Source: Chryseobacterium mucoviscidosis
Lineage (GTDB): Bacteria > Bacteroidota > Bacteroidia > Flavobacteriales > Weeksellaceae
Reading direction: 5' to 3'
Assembly (NCBI RefSeq): GCF_002177115.1
Contig: NZ_MVAG01000108.1
Span: forward strand, 1-64,000
DNA length: 64,000 nt
In this document: positions 16,492-25,507 of the stretch, in pieces
Layout: every line of letters begins with the position of its first letter
How positions within the stretch are numbered: position 1 is the first letter of the stretch
Translations under genes and position numbers: made by a program
Notes under the pieces: model-generated
Database searches by the model: none
What the model saw: the letters and a program-made list of their open reading frames with translations, nothing else
Told to the model about the DNA's origin: nothing

Positions 16492-16906
16492 ATATTGCCT
16501 AAGTGTATTGTTGGTAATAATCTGCAGCAATATTTCGGCTCAAATTTCCAACGGAACAGCCGAAAGTGAAGACTGTAAACAGCTTTATGAGCTTTATAAC
16601 CGGATTTTAAATCAGGGTTGTGAAGATTTACAGGAAACTTGTACAAAAGAAAATCCTGTACAGAATATAACGATCAATCAAAAGCATCCTGCAATTGATC
16701 TTATCGGTAAAATTTTCTTCCATAAACAAAAGAACAATTTTCATCACGATAAAACAGAAACCGATTTTTCTGAAAAAGAAAAACATGATCAGCTCCTGAA
16801 AAATTTTGAAAAGAACAGCAGAGAAACACTCTTCGCTGAAATTTTATATTTTAAAACCAGAGTTTCAAAAGTCAGAAATAAAGATTATTTGGAAGTTGTA
16901 AGTTAA
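16475..16906 (+). CDS. Small secreted protein of unknown function
   Basis: 143 residues with a signal peptide (KYCLSVLLVIICSNISAQ). It starts 17 bp inside the end of the PDDEXK gene. The mature part has four cysteines close together (EDCKQ...NQGCEDLQETC) and a charged, probably helical C-terminus. I do not recognise the family. The overlap suggests co-transcription with the nuclease gene, but the signal peptide argues against a direct shared function. Confidence 0.6.
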   Translation: MEKFHKYCLSVLLVIICSNISAQISNGTAESEDCKQLYELYNRILNQGCEDLQETCTKENPVQNITINQKHPAIDLIGKIFFHKQKNNFHHDKTETDFSEKEKHDQLLKNFEKNSRETLFAEILYFKTRVSKVRNKDYLEVVS

Positions 16907-16995
16907 ATTTAAACTCAATTATTTTTAAACTAAACAGCAGATTTACAATTAATTAATGTAAATCATATTCAAATCAATAATCTAAAAATTTACTT

Positions 16996-18288
16996 ATGAG
17001 CAACGAGCTTCAAAATATAAAAAACCGTTTCGGAATTATCGGAAACTTTCCGGCTTTAAACCGTGCTTTGGAAAAAGCCATACAGGTCGCACCAACCGAC
17101 ATTTCAGTCCTTGTTATCGGGGAAAGTGGAGTGGGCAAAGAGTTTATTCCGAAAATTATCCATTCAGAATCCAAAAGGAAACATCAGCCTTATATTGTCG
17201 TTAACTGTGGAGCAATTCCCGAAGGAACCATTGATTCCGAATTGTTCGGACACGAAAAAGGAGCATTTACAGGAGCTACAGCAACCAGAAAAGGATATTT
17301 CGAAGTTGCGGATGGCGGAACGATCTTTTTAGATGAGGTGGGAGAACTTCCTTTACAGACGCAGGTTCGTTTACTTCGTGTTTTGGAAAGCGGCGAGTTT
17401 ATGAAAGTAGGTTCTTCGCAGGTTCAGAAAACCAATGTAAGAATTGTCGCTGCCACGAATGTGAACATGATGAAGGCAATTCAGGACGGAAGATTCCGTG
17501 AAGATCTTTATTACCGTCTCAATACAGTGCAGATCGATATGCCGCCTTTACGCGAAAGAAAAGGGGATATTCATTTGCTTTTCAGAAAATTTGCCATCGA
17601 TTTTGCTGAAAAATACAGAATGCCGGAACTTGAACTTGAGCCAAGTGCGGTACATTATATTGAAAATTATACGTTCCCCGGAAATATCCGTCAGTTGAGA
17701 AATTTGGTAGAACAAATGACGGTCGTGGAAAGAAACAGACACGTAGAAGTTGAAAAACTGGCGGAATATATTCCCATGGAATCACATCTTCCCATGGTTG
17801 TCAATACTCCGAATACGCCAAAGCAGAACGATTTCGGAAGCGAAAGAGAAATCATATACAAAATTCTATTTGACATGAGAAACGATATTAATGATTTAAA
17901 ATCCTTAACTTCGGAATTGATAAAAAACAGAGGAACATCTGATCTGAGCAGTCACGAGAAAAATTTAATCAACAGAATTTACACTCCTGAAACACAGCAG
18001 AATGTGGCTCCCGGTTCTTTACTGTATTTTGAAAACAATAATAATCATAATCCGGTAGTTCAGAATCCGACAATTATTTCTGAGCCGGACAACAGCTACG
18101 AAGATATTGAAGATATTGAAATTGAAGAAAACAGACCGGAATCTTTATCGCTTCAGAATAACGAAAAAGATTTGATTATCAAAGCATTGGAAAAGCATAA
18201 AGGAAGAAGAAATAAGGCAGCGGATGAACTGGGAATTTCCCAAAGAACTTTGTACAGAAAAATAAAACAGTATAACTTAGAAGAATAA
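16996..18288 (+). CDS. Sigma-54-dependent transcriptional activator (no receiver domain)
   Basis: 430 residues. The AAA+ domain begins almost at the N-terminus: Walker A GESGVGKE near residue 40, the sigma-54-contacting loop GAFTGA in FGHEKGAFTGATATRKG, Walker B GGTIFLDEVGELP, and the R-finger region FREDLYYRLN. A poorly conserved linker (about 260-385) contains NNNNHNP and IEDIEIEEN. The C-terminus is a Fis-type helix-turn-helix (KAADELGISQRTLYRKIKQY). No response-regulator or sensor domain is present, so activity must be set by expression or by another protein. It lies upstream of lptE and probably shares its operon. Confidence 0.9.
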   Translation: MSNELQNIKNRFGIIGNFPALNRALEKAIQVAPTDISVLVIGESGVGKEFIPKIIHSESKRKHQPYIVVNCGAIPEGTIDSELFGHEKGAFTGATATRKGYFEVADGGTIFLDEVGELPLQTQVRLLRVLESGEFMKVGSSQVQKTNVRIVAATNVNMMKAIQDGRFREDLYYRLNTVQIDMPPLRERKGDIHLLFRKFAIDFAEKYRMPELELEPSAVHYIENYTFPGNIRQLRNLVEQMTVVERNRHVEVEKLAEYIPMESHLPMVVNTPNTPKQNDFGSEREIIYKILFDMRNDINDLKSLTSELIKNRGTSDLSSHEKNLINRIYTPETQQNVAPGSLLYFENNNNHNPVVQNPTIISEPDNSYEDIEDIEIEENRPESLSLQNNEKDLIIKALEKHKGRRNKAADELGISQRTLYRKIKQYNLEE

Positions 18289-18306
18289 TAAACTAAAAAT
18301 TAAATC

Positions 18307-18996
18307 ATGGTGAAAATTAATGCAAAACCTGTCAATTTCAAATTAGGAGATTACATCAGCGACGGATACGAATTCTACAAAGCAAATTTTGGAAATTTGT
18401 TGGGCGCTTTCTTCCTTGCAATGATAATGTCAATCATTCCTTTTTGCGGACTTTTGGCAGTGGGAAATTTTTATAAATATTGCCGTGATTTAAGAGCCGG
18501 AAGACAGGTAAGCGCAGGAGATATTTTCAATTTTGATAATTTCACGCCTTACTTTATGATTCAGCTTATTTTATTCGCAGGAATAATGGTTATTTATATT
18601 CCCATGTTTATTATGATGGTCGCAATGGGAGAACAGGATCCTTCCGCCGGACCGTCCGCATTTTTTTTCATTTATATGTTTTTTGTGTATGTTGGGATTT
18701 TATTTGTAGCCCTGAAAGGTTTTTATATGCCCGCTTTAATTTCACTTGCAGGAGTTACAGAGATTAAACAGGCATGGAAAATCTCTTCGGTGATGAGTAA
18801 AGGAAACCTTTGGTCCATCTTTTTATATTCACTGGCGGTAGGATTTTTATCTCAGTTAGGAGTTATAGCATGTTTTATTGGCTTGATTTTTACAATACCT
18901 TTTGCATATGCTTCTCATTATTTTGCATACGAAGATGCATTAAAGCAGGTTACTTATGACGAAATTCAGGAAATTGGAATTAAAAATGAATTTTAA
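18307..18996 (+). CDS. Multi-pass inner-membrane protein of unknown function
   Basis: 229 residues with about five to six hydrophobic helices (residues about 30-55, 80-110, 120-145, 175-215) and an N-terminal cytoplasmic stretch KLGDYISDGYEFYKANFG. The pattern resembles membrane proteins of the DUF975 or GDPD-membrane-domain kind, which I cannot confirm. Between the sigma-54 activator (18 bp gap) and lptE (11 bp overlap), it is part of that operon. Confidence 0.6.
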   Translation: MVKINAKPVNFKLGDYISDGYEFYKANFGNLLGAFFLAMIMSIIPFCGLLAVGNFYKYCRDLRAGRQVSAGDIFNFDNFTPYFMIQLILFAGIMVIYIPMFIMMVAMGEQDPSAGPSAFFFIYMFFVYVGILFVALKGFYMPALISLAGVTEIKQAWKISSVMSKGNLWSIFLYSLAVGFLSQLGVIACFIGLIFTIPFAYASHYFAYEDALKQVTYDEIQEIGIKNEF

Positions 18997-19534
18997 AATT
19001 AAAAATAGTCAAATCGGAAAGCCGAAATTTTGGCTTTTAGTGCTGTGTTTATCAGTGCTTAATTCGTGTTACAGTTTTACGGGGTCATCACTTAAAGATG
19101 AAAAAACAATTCAGATCAATGAATTTCCCAACAACGCTCCTTTGGTGAATCCTACATTGTCTCAGCAGTTTTCTACGGATATCCAAAACAGGTTCCTTCA
19201 GAGAACCACTTTAAAAGGAACGAAGGAAAATCCGGACATTTTGGTAGAAGGTGAAATTACAGATTATTCTATTACACCCACAACCATCAGTTCCAATACG
19301 GTTTCTACCAATTCAGGAGGTGTAATACAGGAATCCCAGAATAAACTTACCATTACTGTAAAAGTACATTACGAGAATAAGCTTCATCCGGAGCTTAGTT
19401 TCGACAGAACATACAGTGATGAAGCGGTGTTCAACAGCAATCTTTCCCAGTCTGAGATAGAATCTTCTCAGGTGAAAATTGCAACAGACAGAATTATAAA
19501 CAAGATATTTAACGATATTGTAGCGAACTGGTAA
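18986..19534 (+). CDS. LptE-like lipopolysaccharide-assembly lipoprotein
   Basis: The start at 18986 is preferred to 18956 because it places the lipoprotein signal sequence normally and overlaps the upstream gene by only 11 bp. 182 residues. A hydrophobic stretch leads to the lipobox LNSC, and the mature part begins CYSFTGSSL, the hallmark of Bacteroidota LptE proteins. ALVNPTLSQQFSTDIQNRFLQRT and LVEGEITDYSITP follow, as in the family. It should sit in the outer membrane and plug the LptD barrel. LptD is not in this window. Confidence 0.85.
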   Translation: MNFKIKNSQIGKPKFWLLVLCLSVLNSCYSFTGSSLKDEKTIQINEFPNNAPLVNPTLSQQFSTDIQNRFLQRTTLKGTKENPDILVEGEITDYSITPTTISSNTVSTNSGGVIQESQNKLTITVKVHYENKLHPELSFDRTYSDEAVFNSNLSQSEIESSQVKIATDRIINKIFNDIVANW

Positions 19535-19535
19535 G

Positions 19536-21878
19536 ATGAATCATAGAGTTTTAGAATTATTAAAGACCCCGAAAAACATTCAGTCAGAAGATCTCCATCT
19601 TCTGAAAGAAGAGATTAATTCTTTTCCCTATATTCAGAATATCAGAGCGTTGTATTTGTATGGGGTGCATCTGTATGATAAAGACAATTATCAGAAAGTA
19701 CTTTCTACAACAGCCGCTTATACCACAGATAAAAAAATCCTTTATCAGCTGATTAACGGTAAAATTCAGCAGAAGCCAAAACCTGAAATAAAACTGGAAA
19801 CGGTAAAGGAAAAAAATATTCCTTCGGAAAATCCGCTTAAAATTCTATATCAGAAAAAAGCGGGAAGTTTTCCACTTAAAAGAGAGGAAAATCCTGCAAG
19901 CGAACCTCAACCGGAAACTGTTGAGGAATCTCTACCAGACGTTGCAGAAACTAAAGAAACAGATCGTATTCTTCCGCCTCCGAGAGAAGAAATTAAACAT
20001 TTGTATGTAAACGGAGAGCGAAACAGAATTCTGTTCGAAGGAGAAGAAAATTTCCTGGAAGATAATACTTTTGAAACAATTGATCTTGAATCTACACTGG
20101 AATCCGGTTCTATCGTAACCCAGAAAGCTGAGAAAAAAGAAGAGCCTGTTTCGGAAGAAAAACCGGCTGAAAATATTCCGGCTGTAAAAGAAAATGAGGA
20201 ATTCATTCCTGAAACTACAGTTGAAGAAGAAAACGTAAATTCTGAAGCTCAACAAGAGGAAATTTCAGATAATTCAGAGTCGGAATCTTCTAAAGAGGAA
20301 ACTGTATCCGAGATTCAGATTCAGGAAGAAGAAAATAAATCAACAGAAGAGCAGTCTGATCATATTTCAGATGAAGCTGAAAACGAAGATCTAAAACCGG
20401 CAGAAGAAATTTCAGAATTTACCCCAGAAACCATTGTTGAAGAGGAAAATATAAATGCTGAAACTGAAAAAGAAGAAGTTGAAGACCTATCAGAATTAAG
20501 CTTCCATGAAACAGAAGCTTTTCTTCCTGAAGTACAGGTCTCTGCAAATGAATCTGTTGAAGAACCAAAAAATGAAAGCAGCCAGTCTGAAAATTCAGAA
20601 ATAAACGCATCAGAAGAGTCCGCAGAATTTACGCCTGAAACCATTATTGATGAAGATGAAATTTCATCCGAGAAAGAAGAAAAGGTTGTTCAGAATGATG
20701 CTGAGCTAAGTTTCCACGGAACAGAATCTTTCCTTCCGGAAGTGAAAATTCAGGCAAATACAGAAGAAAAAATTACGGAAGCTCCTCAGCTTAACCTCAA
20801 TAAACATGAAGACGAAATGCGCCGTCTGATTGAGGAAGTGGAGAAGAAAATGAAGGAAAAAGCGGCTGCGGAAGAACATAAAAAAGAAGAAGAGCCTGAA
20901 AATATCGGTCACGACATCAGTTTTGCCGAAACCCAAAGTTTTGAAGTAAAACCTGTTGAAACAGAATCTAAAGAAGCTACAGCAAAGGAAAATCCGGTAG
21001 CAGAAAACAATGCTGAGCAGATTGAAGAACCAAAAGCTGAAATCACTGAAGAAAAAGAAGAAATTCCACTAAAAGAAGAAACTGAGGCGAAGTCGGCATG
21101 GAAACCTATGTCTTTTGATTCCAATCTCCCGGATTCTCTGATCAGTAAATCTCCTGAAGTTGTACAGCCTGAAACAGAAGGGCTTAAAGCAGATAAAACA
21201 GAGGGAATTCAGCAACCGGAAATTGGAGAGCAGAAGCAAATAGCAGAAACAGAAACTGAGCCGAATTCTGAGGAAGAAAGTGTAGTTTCCGAAATCTCTG
21301 AAGATACCGTTGAAAAAAACACGGATGAGAATGTTTCTGAGACTTCAGAAGAAAATAAAGAGGAAGTTCCGGTAATGAACGTTTCGTTTTTCGGATCGGG
21401 ATGGACAATTCCTCAACCAGAAAAAGAAAAAATGACAGAAGAACCCAAACAGGAAAGCAAAGAAGAAAAAACAGTTGAAATTCCTGTGGAAAAACCTGCA
21501 AAAACAGCCAAACCGAATGTCTTCGACAGCAATGTTCCGGGATTCATCAATACATGGCAAAGCTGGCTGAAAATCGACAGAACGGAAGAAAAACCTAAAG
21601 AGGAGAAACCCGATCTGAAAACAAAAGTGATTGAGACTTTTATCGAAAACAATCCGAGAATCAGTCAGTTAAAAGAAGAAAGTACTTTTGTCGTGAAAGA
21701 AAAAGGAGACGATATTTCTCACTTGATGACAGAAACACTGGCAAATCTTTATTTTGAACAGAAATTATACACCAAAGCCATAAAAGCATTTGAAATTCTG
21801 ATCAAGAAAACCCCTGAAAAGAAAAAATATTACGAAGGTAAAATTCAGGAAATTAAAGATTTCAGAACCAAAGGATAA
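19536..21878 (+). CDS. Large Glu-rich protein with C-terminal TPR-like repeats
   Basis: 780 residues. Residues 1-75 form a folded helical part (LHLLKEEINSFPYIQNIRALYLYGVHLYDK) and the last 70 a TPR-like part (MTETLANLYFEQKLYTKAIKAFEILIKKTPEKKKYYEGKIQEIK). Between them lie about 600 acidic, presumably disordered residues with degenerate repeats: FTPETIVEEEN and FTPETIIDEDE, each followed about 25 residues later by LSFHETEAFLPEV or LSFHGTESFLPEV. No signal peptide. It starts 1 bp after lptE's stop, so it is translated with it. Position after lptE is typical of Bacteroidota TPR proteins; function unknown. Confidence 0.75.
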   Translation: MNHRVLELLKTPKNIQSEDLHLLKEEINSFPYIQNIRALYLYGVHLYDKDNYQKVLSTTAAYTTDKKILYQLINGKIQQKPKPEIKLETVKEKNIPSENPLKILYQKKAGSFPLKREENPASEPQPETVEESLPDVAETKETDRILPPPREEIKHLYVNGERNRILFEGEENFLEDNTFETIDLESTLESGSIVTQKAEKKEEPVSEEKPAENIPAVKENEEFIPETTVEEENVNSEAQQEEISDNSESESSKEETVSEIQIQEEENKSTEEQSDHISDEAENEDLKPAEEISEFTPETIVEEENINAETEKEEVEDLSELSFHETEAFLPEVQVSANESVEEPKNESSQSENSEINASEESAEFTPETIIDEDEISSEKEEKVVQNDAELSFHGTESFLPEVKIQANTEEKITEAPQLNLNKHEDEMRRLIEEVEKKMKEKAAAEEHKKEEEPENIGHDISFAETQSFEVKPVETESKEATAKENPVAENNAEQIEEPKAEITEEKEEIPLKEETEAKSAWKPMSFDSNLPDSLISKSPEVVQPETEGLKADKTEGIQQPEIGEQKQIAETETEPNSEEESVVSEISEDTVEKNTDENVSETSEENKEEVPVMNVSFFGSGWTIPQPEKEKMTEEPKQESKEEKTVEIPVEKPAKTAKPNVFDSNVPGFINTWQSWLKIDRTEEKPKEEKPDLKTKVIETFIENNPRISQLKEESTFVVKEKGDDISHLMTETLANLYFEQKLYTKAIKAFEILIKKTPEKKKYYEGKIQEIKDFRTKG

Positions 21879-21893
21879 CCTAAAAACGAAACA

Positions 21894-22085
21894 ATGAGCT
21901 TATTGTCTGTTAACGCTTTTCATATCCTTTTTGGTGCGGTTGCGGTCATCATCTTATACATTGCGGCAATTGCTGTTCTGTTGAGAACAAAATCTGGAAT
22001 TCTGCCTTATATGGCGTTAATCCTTTTTCCCGTCATAGGTCCTTTAGGAATTCTTCTTGGAAATTATAACAGGAAAATAAAATAA
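21894..22085 (+). CDS. Small membrane protein, PLDc_N-like
   Basis: 63 residues, two hydrophobic helices. The second half, YMALILFPVIGPLGILLGNYNRKIK, resembles the phospholipase D N-terminal membrane motif found alone in many small bacterial proteins. It follows the Glu-rich protein by 15 bp and is the last gene before a bidirectional terminator. It is not SecG, which I would have expected at this place in some flavobacteria. Confidence 0.6.
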   Translation: MSLLSVNAFHILFGAVAVIILYIAAIAVLLRTKSGILPYMALILFPVIGPLGILLGNYNRKIK

Positions 22086-22088
22086 ATA

Positions 22089-22120
22089 AAAGAGCGGAAA
22101 AATTTTCCGCTCTTTATTTT
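22089..22120. terminator. Bidirectional terminator
   Basis: AAAGAGCGGAAAA pairs with TTTTCCGCTCTTT, flanked by A and T runs. It lies between two convergent genes. Confidence 0.9.
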
Positions 22121-22729
22121 TTATGTCTGTTGAGGAAGTTCTTTATTTTTCCTGAATTTCCGCCATAATCTTCGTCCGAACACGATAACACCTATAACGA
22201 TTATAATAGCGCAGATTCCTGCAATAATTGGAGCGACCATCGCTAAAAAAGCCATGATTCCCGCTCCGGCTGTTTCTGCGGTTCCGACGACGGAATTTCC
22301 CAAACCTCCCGTTGTTGCCGTAGATGCAGCCCTAAGTCCCGTAAATCCAGAACTGATGGTGGCTGCGGTTCCGCCTCCCGCAATTAAAGCTAAAGCCCAC
22401 TGTGGAAAAGTTCCCAGATCTGCAAACTGACTGGCAAACAGAACAGAACCTGCAATCGTCGCCATCGGAACAGAAATCGTGTCCAGCAAATGGTCTATAA
22501 AAGGAATGTAATAGGCTAAAATTTCTACAATGGTCGCAATTCCGGTTGTGATTAAAGTGGGAAGTCCGGAAAGCCATTCAAAATTTTCGTTCATGGGAAT
22601 CCAGTGCATATAAGAAGCAAGACTTACGGCAAACATCGGAAGAAATACCCGGAATCCGCTTGCTGCAGCCAGTCCGATGCCAATAAACGCACTCAAAACA
22701 TAAGGTAAGAAGGGAACGTTATCTAACAT
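22121..22729 (-). CDS. DUF4126 family membrane protein
   Basis: 202 residues with several hydrophobic, Gly/Ala-rich helices. GIGLAAASGFRVFLPMFAVSL at the N-terminus and ALALIAGGGTAATISSGFTGLRAAST in the middle are typical of DUF4126. The C-terminus ends in a basic tail (RRLWRKFRKNKELPQ). It is an inner-membrane protein of unknown function and appears to be a single-gene unit. Confidence 0.8.
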   Translation of the reverse strand: MLDNVPFLPYVLSAFIGIGLAAASGFRVFLPMFAVSLASYMHWIPMNENFEWLSGLPTLITTGIATIVEILAYYIPFIDHLLDTISVPMATIAGSVLFASQFADLGTFPQWALALIAGGGTAATISSGFTGLRAASTATTGGLGNSVVGTAETAGAGIMAFLAMVAPIIAGICAIIIVIGVIVFGRRLWRKFRKNKELPQQT

Positions 22730-22856
22730 ATTAATTTTCAGATTGATTGTTTTCCCTAAGGTACAAAAAAATAAATTCTGAGAAATTTTCTGATAAAAAT
22801 ATTCCCTTACATAAATTCAGCCTAAGAAATTCAACAAAAATAGGGGATAAAAAAAA

Positions 22857-23231
22857 TTAAGACTTCTTCTGAGCCTGACAAAGTTTGATAAACTGCGCTT
22901 CTACATCCTGAAATTTTTCAGGCATTTCCGGGGAAGCCCAAAACATCATTGCCATTGTTTTATCGCCGAAAGCTTCTTTAAAAAGATCTTTATTCAGACG
23001 GTAACATTCTCTTAAAAGTCTTTTGATACGGTTTCTGTGAACCGCTTTTTTAAAATATTTTTTGGAAACCGAAACCGCAAATTTCGTGCTTTCAACAGGA
23101 GTTGTCGGTTTGTTTTTAAGAATAATGATTCGCAGATTCCCATTCGTTCTCCATTTACCTTTTTCGAAAAGTAAAGAGATCTCGGTATTTTTCTTGAGTT
23201 TTTCGGCTCTGGGATATCTGAAGTTTGTCAT
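22857..23231 (-). CDS. rnpA: Ribonuclease P protein component
   Basis: 124 residues. Protein subunit that helps RNase P RNA bind and cut pre-tRNA 5' leaders. FAVSVSKKYFKKAVHRNRIKRLLRECYRLNK carries the RNR motif (HRNRIKRLLRE) of the family, and the N-terminal FRYPRAEKLKKNTEISLLFEKGK is the usual start. rpmH, its neighbour in many bacteria, is not adjacent here, nor is rnpB. Confidence 0.95.
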   Translation of the reverse strand: MTNFRYPRAEKLKKNTEISLLFEKGKWRTNGNLRIIILKNKPTTPVESTKFAVSVSKKYFKKAVHRNRIKRLLRECYRLNKDLFKEAFGDKTMAMMFWASPEMPEKFQDVEAQFIKLCQAQKKS

Positions 23232-23331
23232 TTACGGACTGTAAAGATAGGATTTGTATGATGTTTTTCCCACAGATTTTAAAAATTCAGACAAAGATAT
23301 CCGAAACTTTCGTAAAATCTGCGGGAAAAAA

Positions 23332-24057
23332 TTAATTTTTCTTGGTTAAATAATTGATGACTTCCGCTGCGGCATACAGTCCGAAAATTGCAGGAATAAA
23401 GCTGATGGTTCCGTAAAAAGATCTTTTATAATTCGTTCCGTCCGTCATTTTTAAACTGTCGTCTTTTTGCAGCTCATCAGAAAAAACGCATTTAAATCCT
23501 TTGTTTATTTTTTCTTTTCGAAGTCTTTTTCTTACCTGTTTTGCGAGATAGCAGTTCTGGGTTTTGCTGATGTCTTTCACCATCACTTTGCTCGGATCGG
23601 TTTTTCCTCCGGCTCCCATGGCACTTACAAGTTTTATTTTTCTCTTTTTTGCCGCTTTTATCAGGCAAAGTTTAGGCGTTACACTGTCGATACAGTCCAG
23701 AACATAATCAAACTTTCCGTTGTCAAGAATTTCTTCCATTCTTTCAGGATTCAGGAATTCGTTGATTTTGATGAGGTTAAGTTTCGGATTAATATCCAGC
23801 AACCTTTCGGCAACTACTTCTACTTTGTGTTTTCCTACTGTGGAATGCAAGGCGGGTAACTGTCTGTTAATGTTTGTAATATCTACCGTGTCACCGTCCA
23901 CAATCGTCATGTTTCCGACTCCGGCTCTTGCAAGAAATTCTGCAGCAAAAGAACCGACACCACCTAAACCGACAACAAGAACTGTTGCTTTATTCAACTT
24001 TTCCAAACCTTCCTCCTTTACGAGAAGCTCCGTTCTTTCCAACCAGTATTTATCCAT
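23332..24057 (-). CDS. tcdA: tRNA threonylcarbamoyladenosine dehydratase
   Basis: 241 residues of the ThiF/E1-like family. ATP-binding loop GLGGVGSFAAEFLARAGVG, the IVDGDTVDITNINRQ nucleotide motif and FDYVLDCIDSVTPKL fit TcdA (CsdL), which cyclises t6A37 of tRNA using ATP. ThiF and MoeB, which share the fold, usually have zinc cysteine pairs not seen here. The gene overlaps the tatD-type gene upstream by 8 bp, so the two are co-transcribed. Confidence 0.9.
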   Translation of the reverse strand: MDKYWLERTELLVKEEGLEKLNKATVLVVGLGGVGSFAAEFLARAGVGNMTIVDGDTVDITNINRQLPALHSTVGKHKVEVVAERLLDINPKLNLIKINEFLNPERMEEILDNGKFDYVLDCIDSVTPKLCLIKAAKKRKIKLVSAMGAGGKTDPSKVMVKDISKTQNCYLAKQVRKRLRKEKINKGFKCVFSDELQKDDSLKMTDGTNYKRSFYGTISFIPAIFGLYAAAEVINYLTKKN

Positions 24058-24676
24058 TTTTTATTGTCTCTAAATTTTCCGAAATCTGTTTGTTTAAATT
24101 TTCCAGCGAAATTCCCTTTATTTCAGATACTTTCCCATACAATTCTTCGATGCTGAAATCGTCGTTGTCGGTTTCCAGAAAGATTTTATCTAAAGGAGTA
24201 ATTTTCAAAGTATTTTGCAAAGATAAATTATACAAAACCGCTTTTCCAAAACTCAGGTAAAAATTATTTTTCAGAAGATCTTCCGCAATCCTTTCCTTTT
24301 TATTAAAACCATGAATAATCATGGGCTGTTCTGCATATTTTTTAAAAGAAACCACTTCATAAAACTTCCGTACACAGTGAATGATTATTGGCTTTTTAAC
24401 CTCATTTGCAAGCCTTATCTGTCTTAAAAAAACTTCTTCCTGAATTTTCTCTTCAGTTTCAGCAAAAGAATCCAGACCGCATTCACCAATTGCAAAACAG
24501 TTTTCAAAAATCATGTTTTTCATCCATTTAAACTGATTATCAAGATTATTTACATCAATATCTTTCGGATGAATGCCTATTGAATACGGAACATCCGGCG
24601 GAATCTGCTCAATATTCAGATTATAAATTCCGTTTGGTATATTTTTTTTATGATGATGAAAATCAAAAAAATCCAT
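24050..24676 (-). CDS. TatD-family metal-dependent hydrolase
   Basis: 208 residues, shorter than typical TatD (about 260). It keeps DFFDFHHHK at the start, IGECGLDSFAETEEKIQEEVFLRQIRLANEVKKPIIIHCVRKFYEVV, MIIHGFNK and FLETDNDDFSIEELYG, the metal-binding steps of the fold. The N-terminal HxH is present as FHHH, with context altered from the usual DTHCHL. It is a predicted deoxyribonuclease or phosphoesterase. It overlaps tcdA by 8 bp; expression starts upstream of it, divergent from the TetR gene. Confidence 0.85.
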   Translation of the reverse strand: MDFFDFHHHKKNIPNGIYNLNIEQIPPDVPYSIGIHPKDIDVNNLDNQFKWMKNMIFENCFAIGECGLDSFAETEEKIQEEVFLRQIRLANEVKKPIIIHCVRKFYEVVSFKKYAEQPMIIHGFNKKERIAEDLLKNNFYLSFGKAVLYNLSLQNTLKITPLDKIFLETDNDDFSIEELYGKVSEIKGISLENLNKQISENLETIKNG

Positions 24677-24774
24677 ACCTCAAAAATAGTATTAATTTAG
24701 ATTTAACGTAAATTTCTTAAACGAACGTTTATAAATCTGTTAAAAATTTCATAACTTTACTTAAACTACACTTC

Positions 24775-25404
24775 ATGAAGAAAAAATTTACAGAAAAGCA
24801 AATACATATTTTAGATATCGCGGAAGAACTTATTGCAAAAAAAGGATATGAGGGAACCTCCGTCAGAGATATTTGTTCGAAGGCGAATATTAATGTGGCT
24901 ATGATCTCCTATTATTTTGGCTCGAAAGAAAAGATGATGTCGTATCTTTATCAGTACAGGGTTTTAAAAACAAGAGAGACTTTTTCAGAATTTGCAGATA
25001 CCATTAAAGATGGGAAACCGGAAATGCAGCTCAAAGAAATTATTAAATATATTGTTTCCCAGTTATTTAAATATAATTATTTCCATGGGTTTGTTACACA
25101 GGAACTTCGCCATACAGAAAATTTAAAAGATGAACTGCTGGATTTTTATCAGCTTTTCGTTAAAAAATTAGACGAAGTCATTAAAAAAGGAGTGGCTTCA
25201 GGTGTTTTTACCTTCACTCCCAAACCTGAAGATATTTTAACAACCATTATCGGTTCCACTTTATTCGTAATTCGCAACCGGAATTTTTATGAATTGTATG
25301 TTCCTAACAAAAGCGAGGAAACCTACACAAAGGAAGCTGAGAAAAAAGTGAGAATGAATCTTTTAATGACCGTTTTTGCCATTTTGGGATACGCTGCAGA
25401 CTAA
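24775..25404 (+). CDS. TetR-family transcriptional regulator
   Basis: 209 residues. The N-terminal helix-turn-helix is readable: ILDIAEELIAKKGYEGTSVRDICSKANINVAMISYYFGSKEKMMSYLYQY. The C-terminal ligand domain is not recognisable to subfamily. The gene is divergent from the tatD-tcdA pair with about 98 bp between them and may regulate that pair or a distant target; no efflux or catabolic gene is adjacent. Confidence 0.9.
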   Translation: MKKKFTEKQIHILDIAEELIAKKGYEGTSVRDICSKANINVAMISYYFGSKEKMMSYLYQYRVLKTRETFSEFADTIKDGKPEMQLKEIIKYIVSQLFKYNYFHGFVTQELRHTENLKDELLDFYQLFVKKLDEVIKKGVASGVFTFTPKPEDILTTIIGSTLFVIRNRNFYELYVPNKSEETYTKEAEKKVRMNLLMTVFAILGYAAD

Positions 25405-25507
25405 ATTTACGTTAAATAATCATAAAAAAAAATCTATTGGCAAAAAAGTTATATTTTTGCAAATTAGTAAATCGGCTGAATAATCCGAAAACTGTTGAAC
25501 TTTTTAT

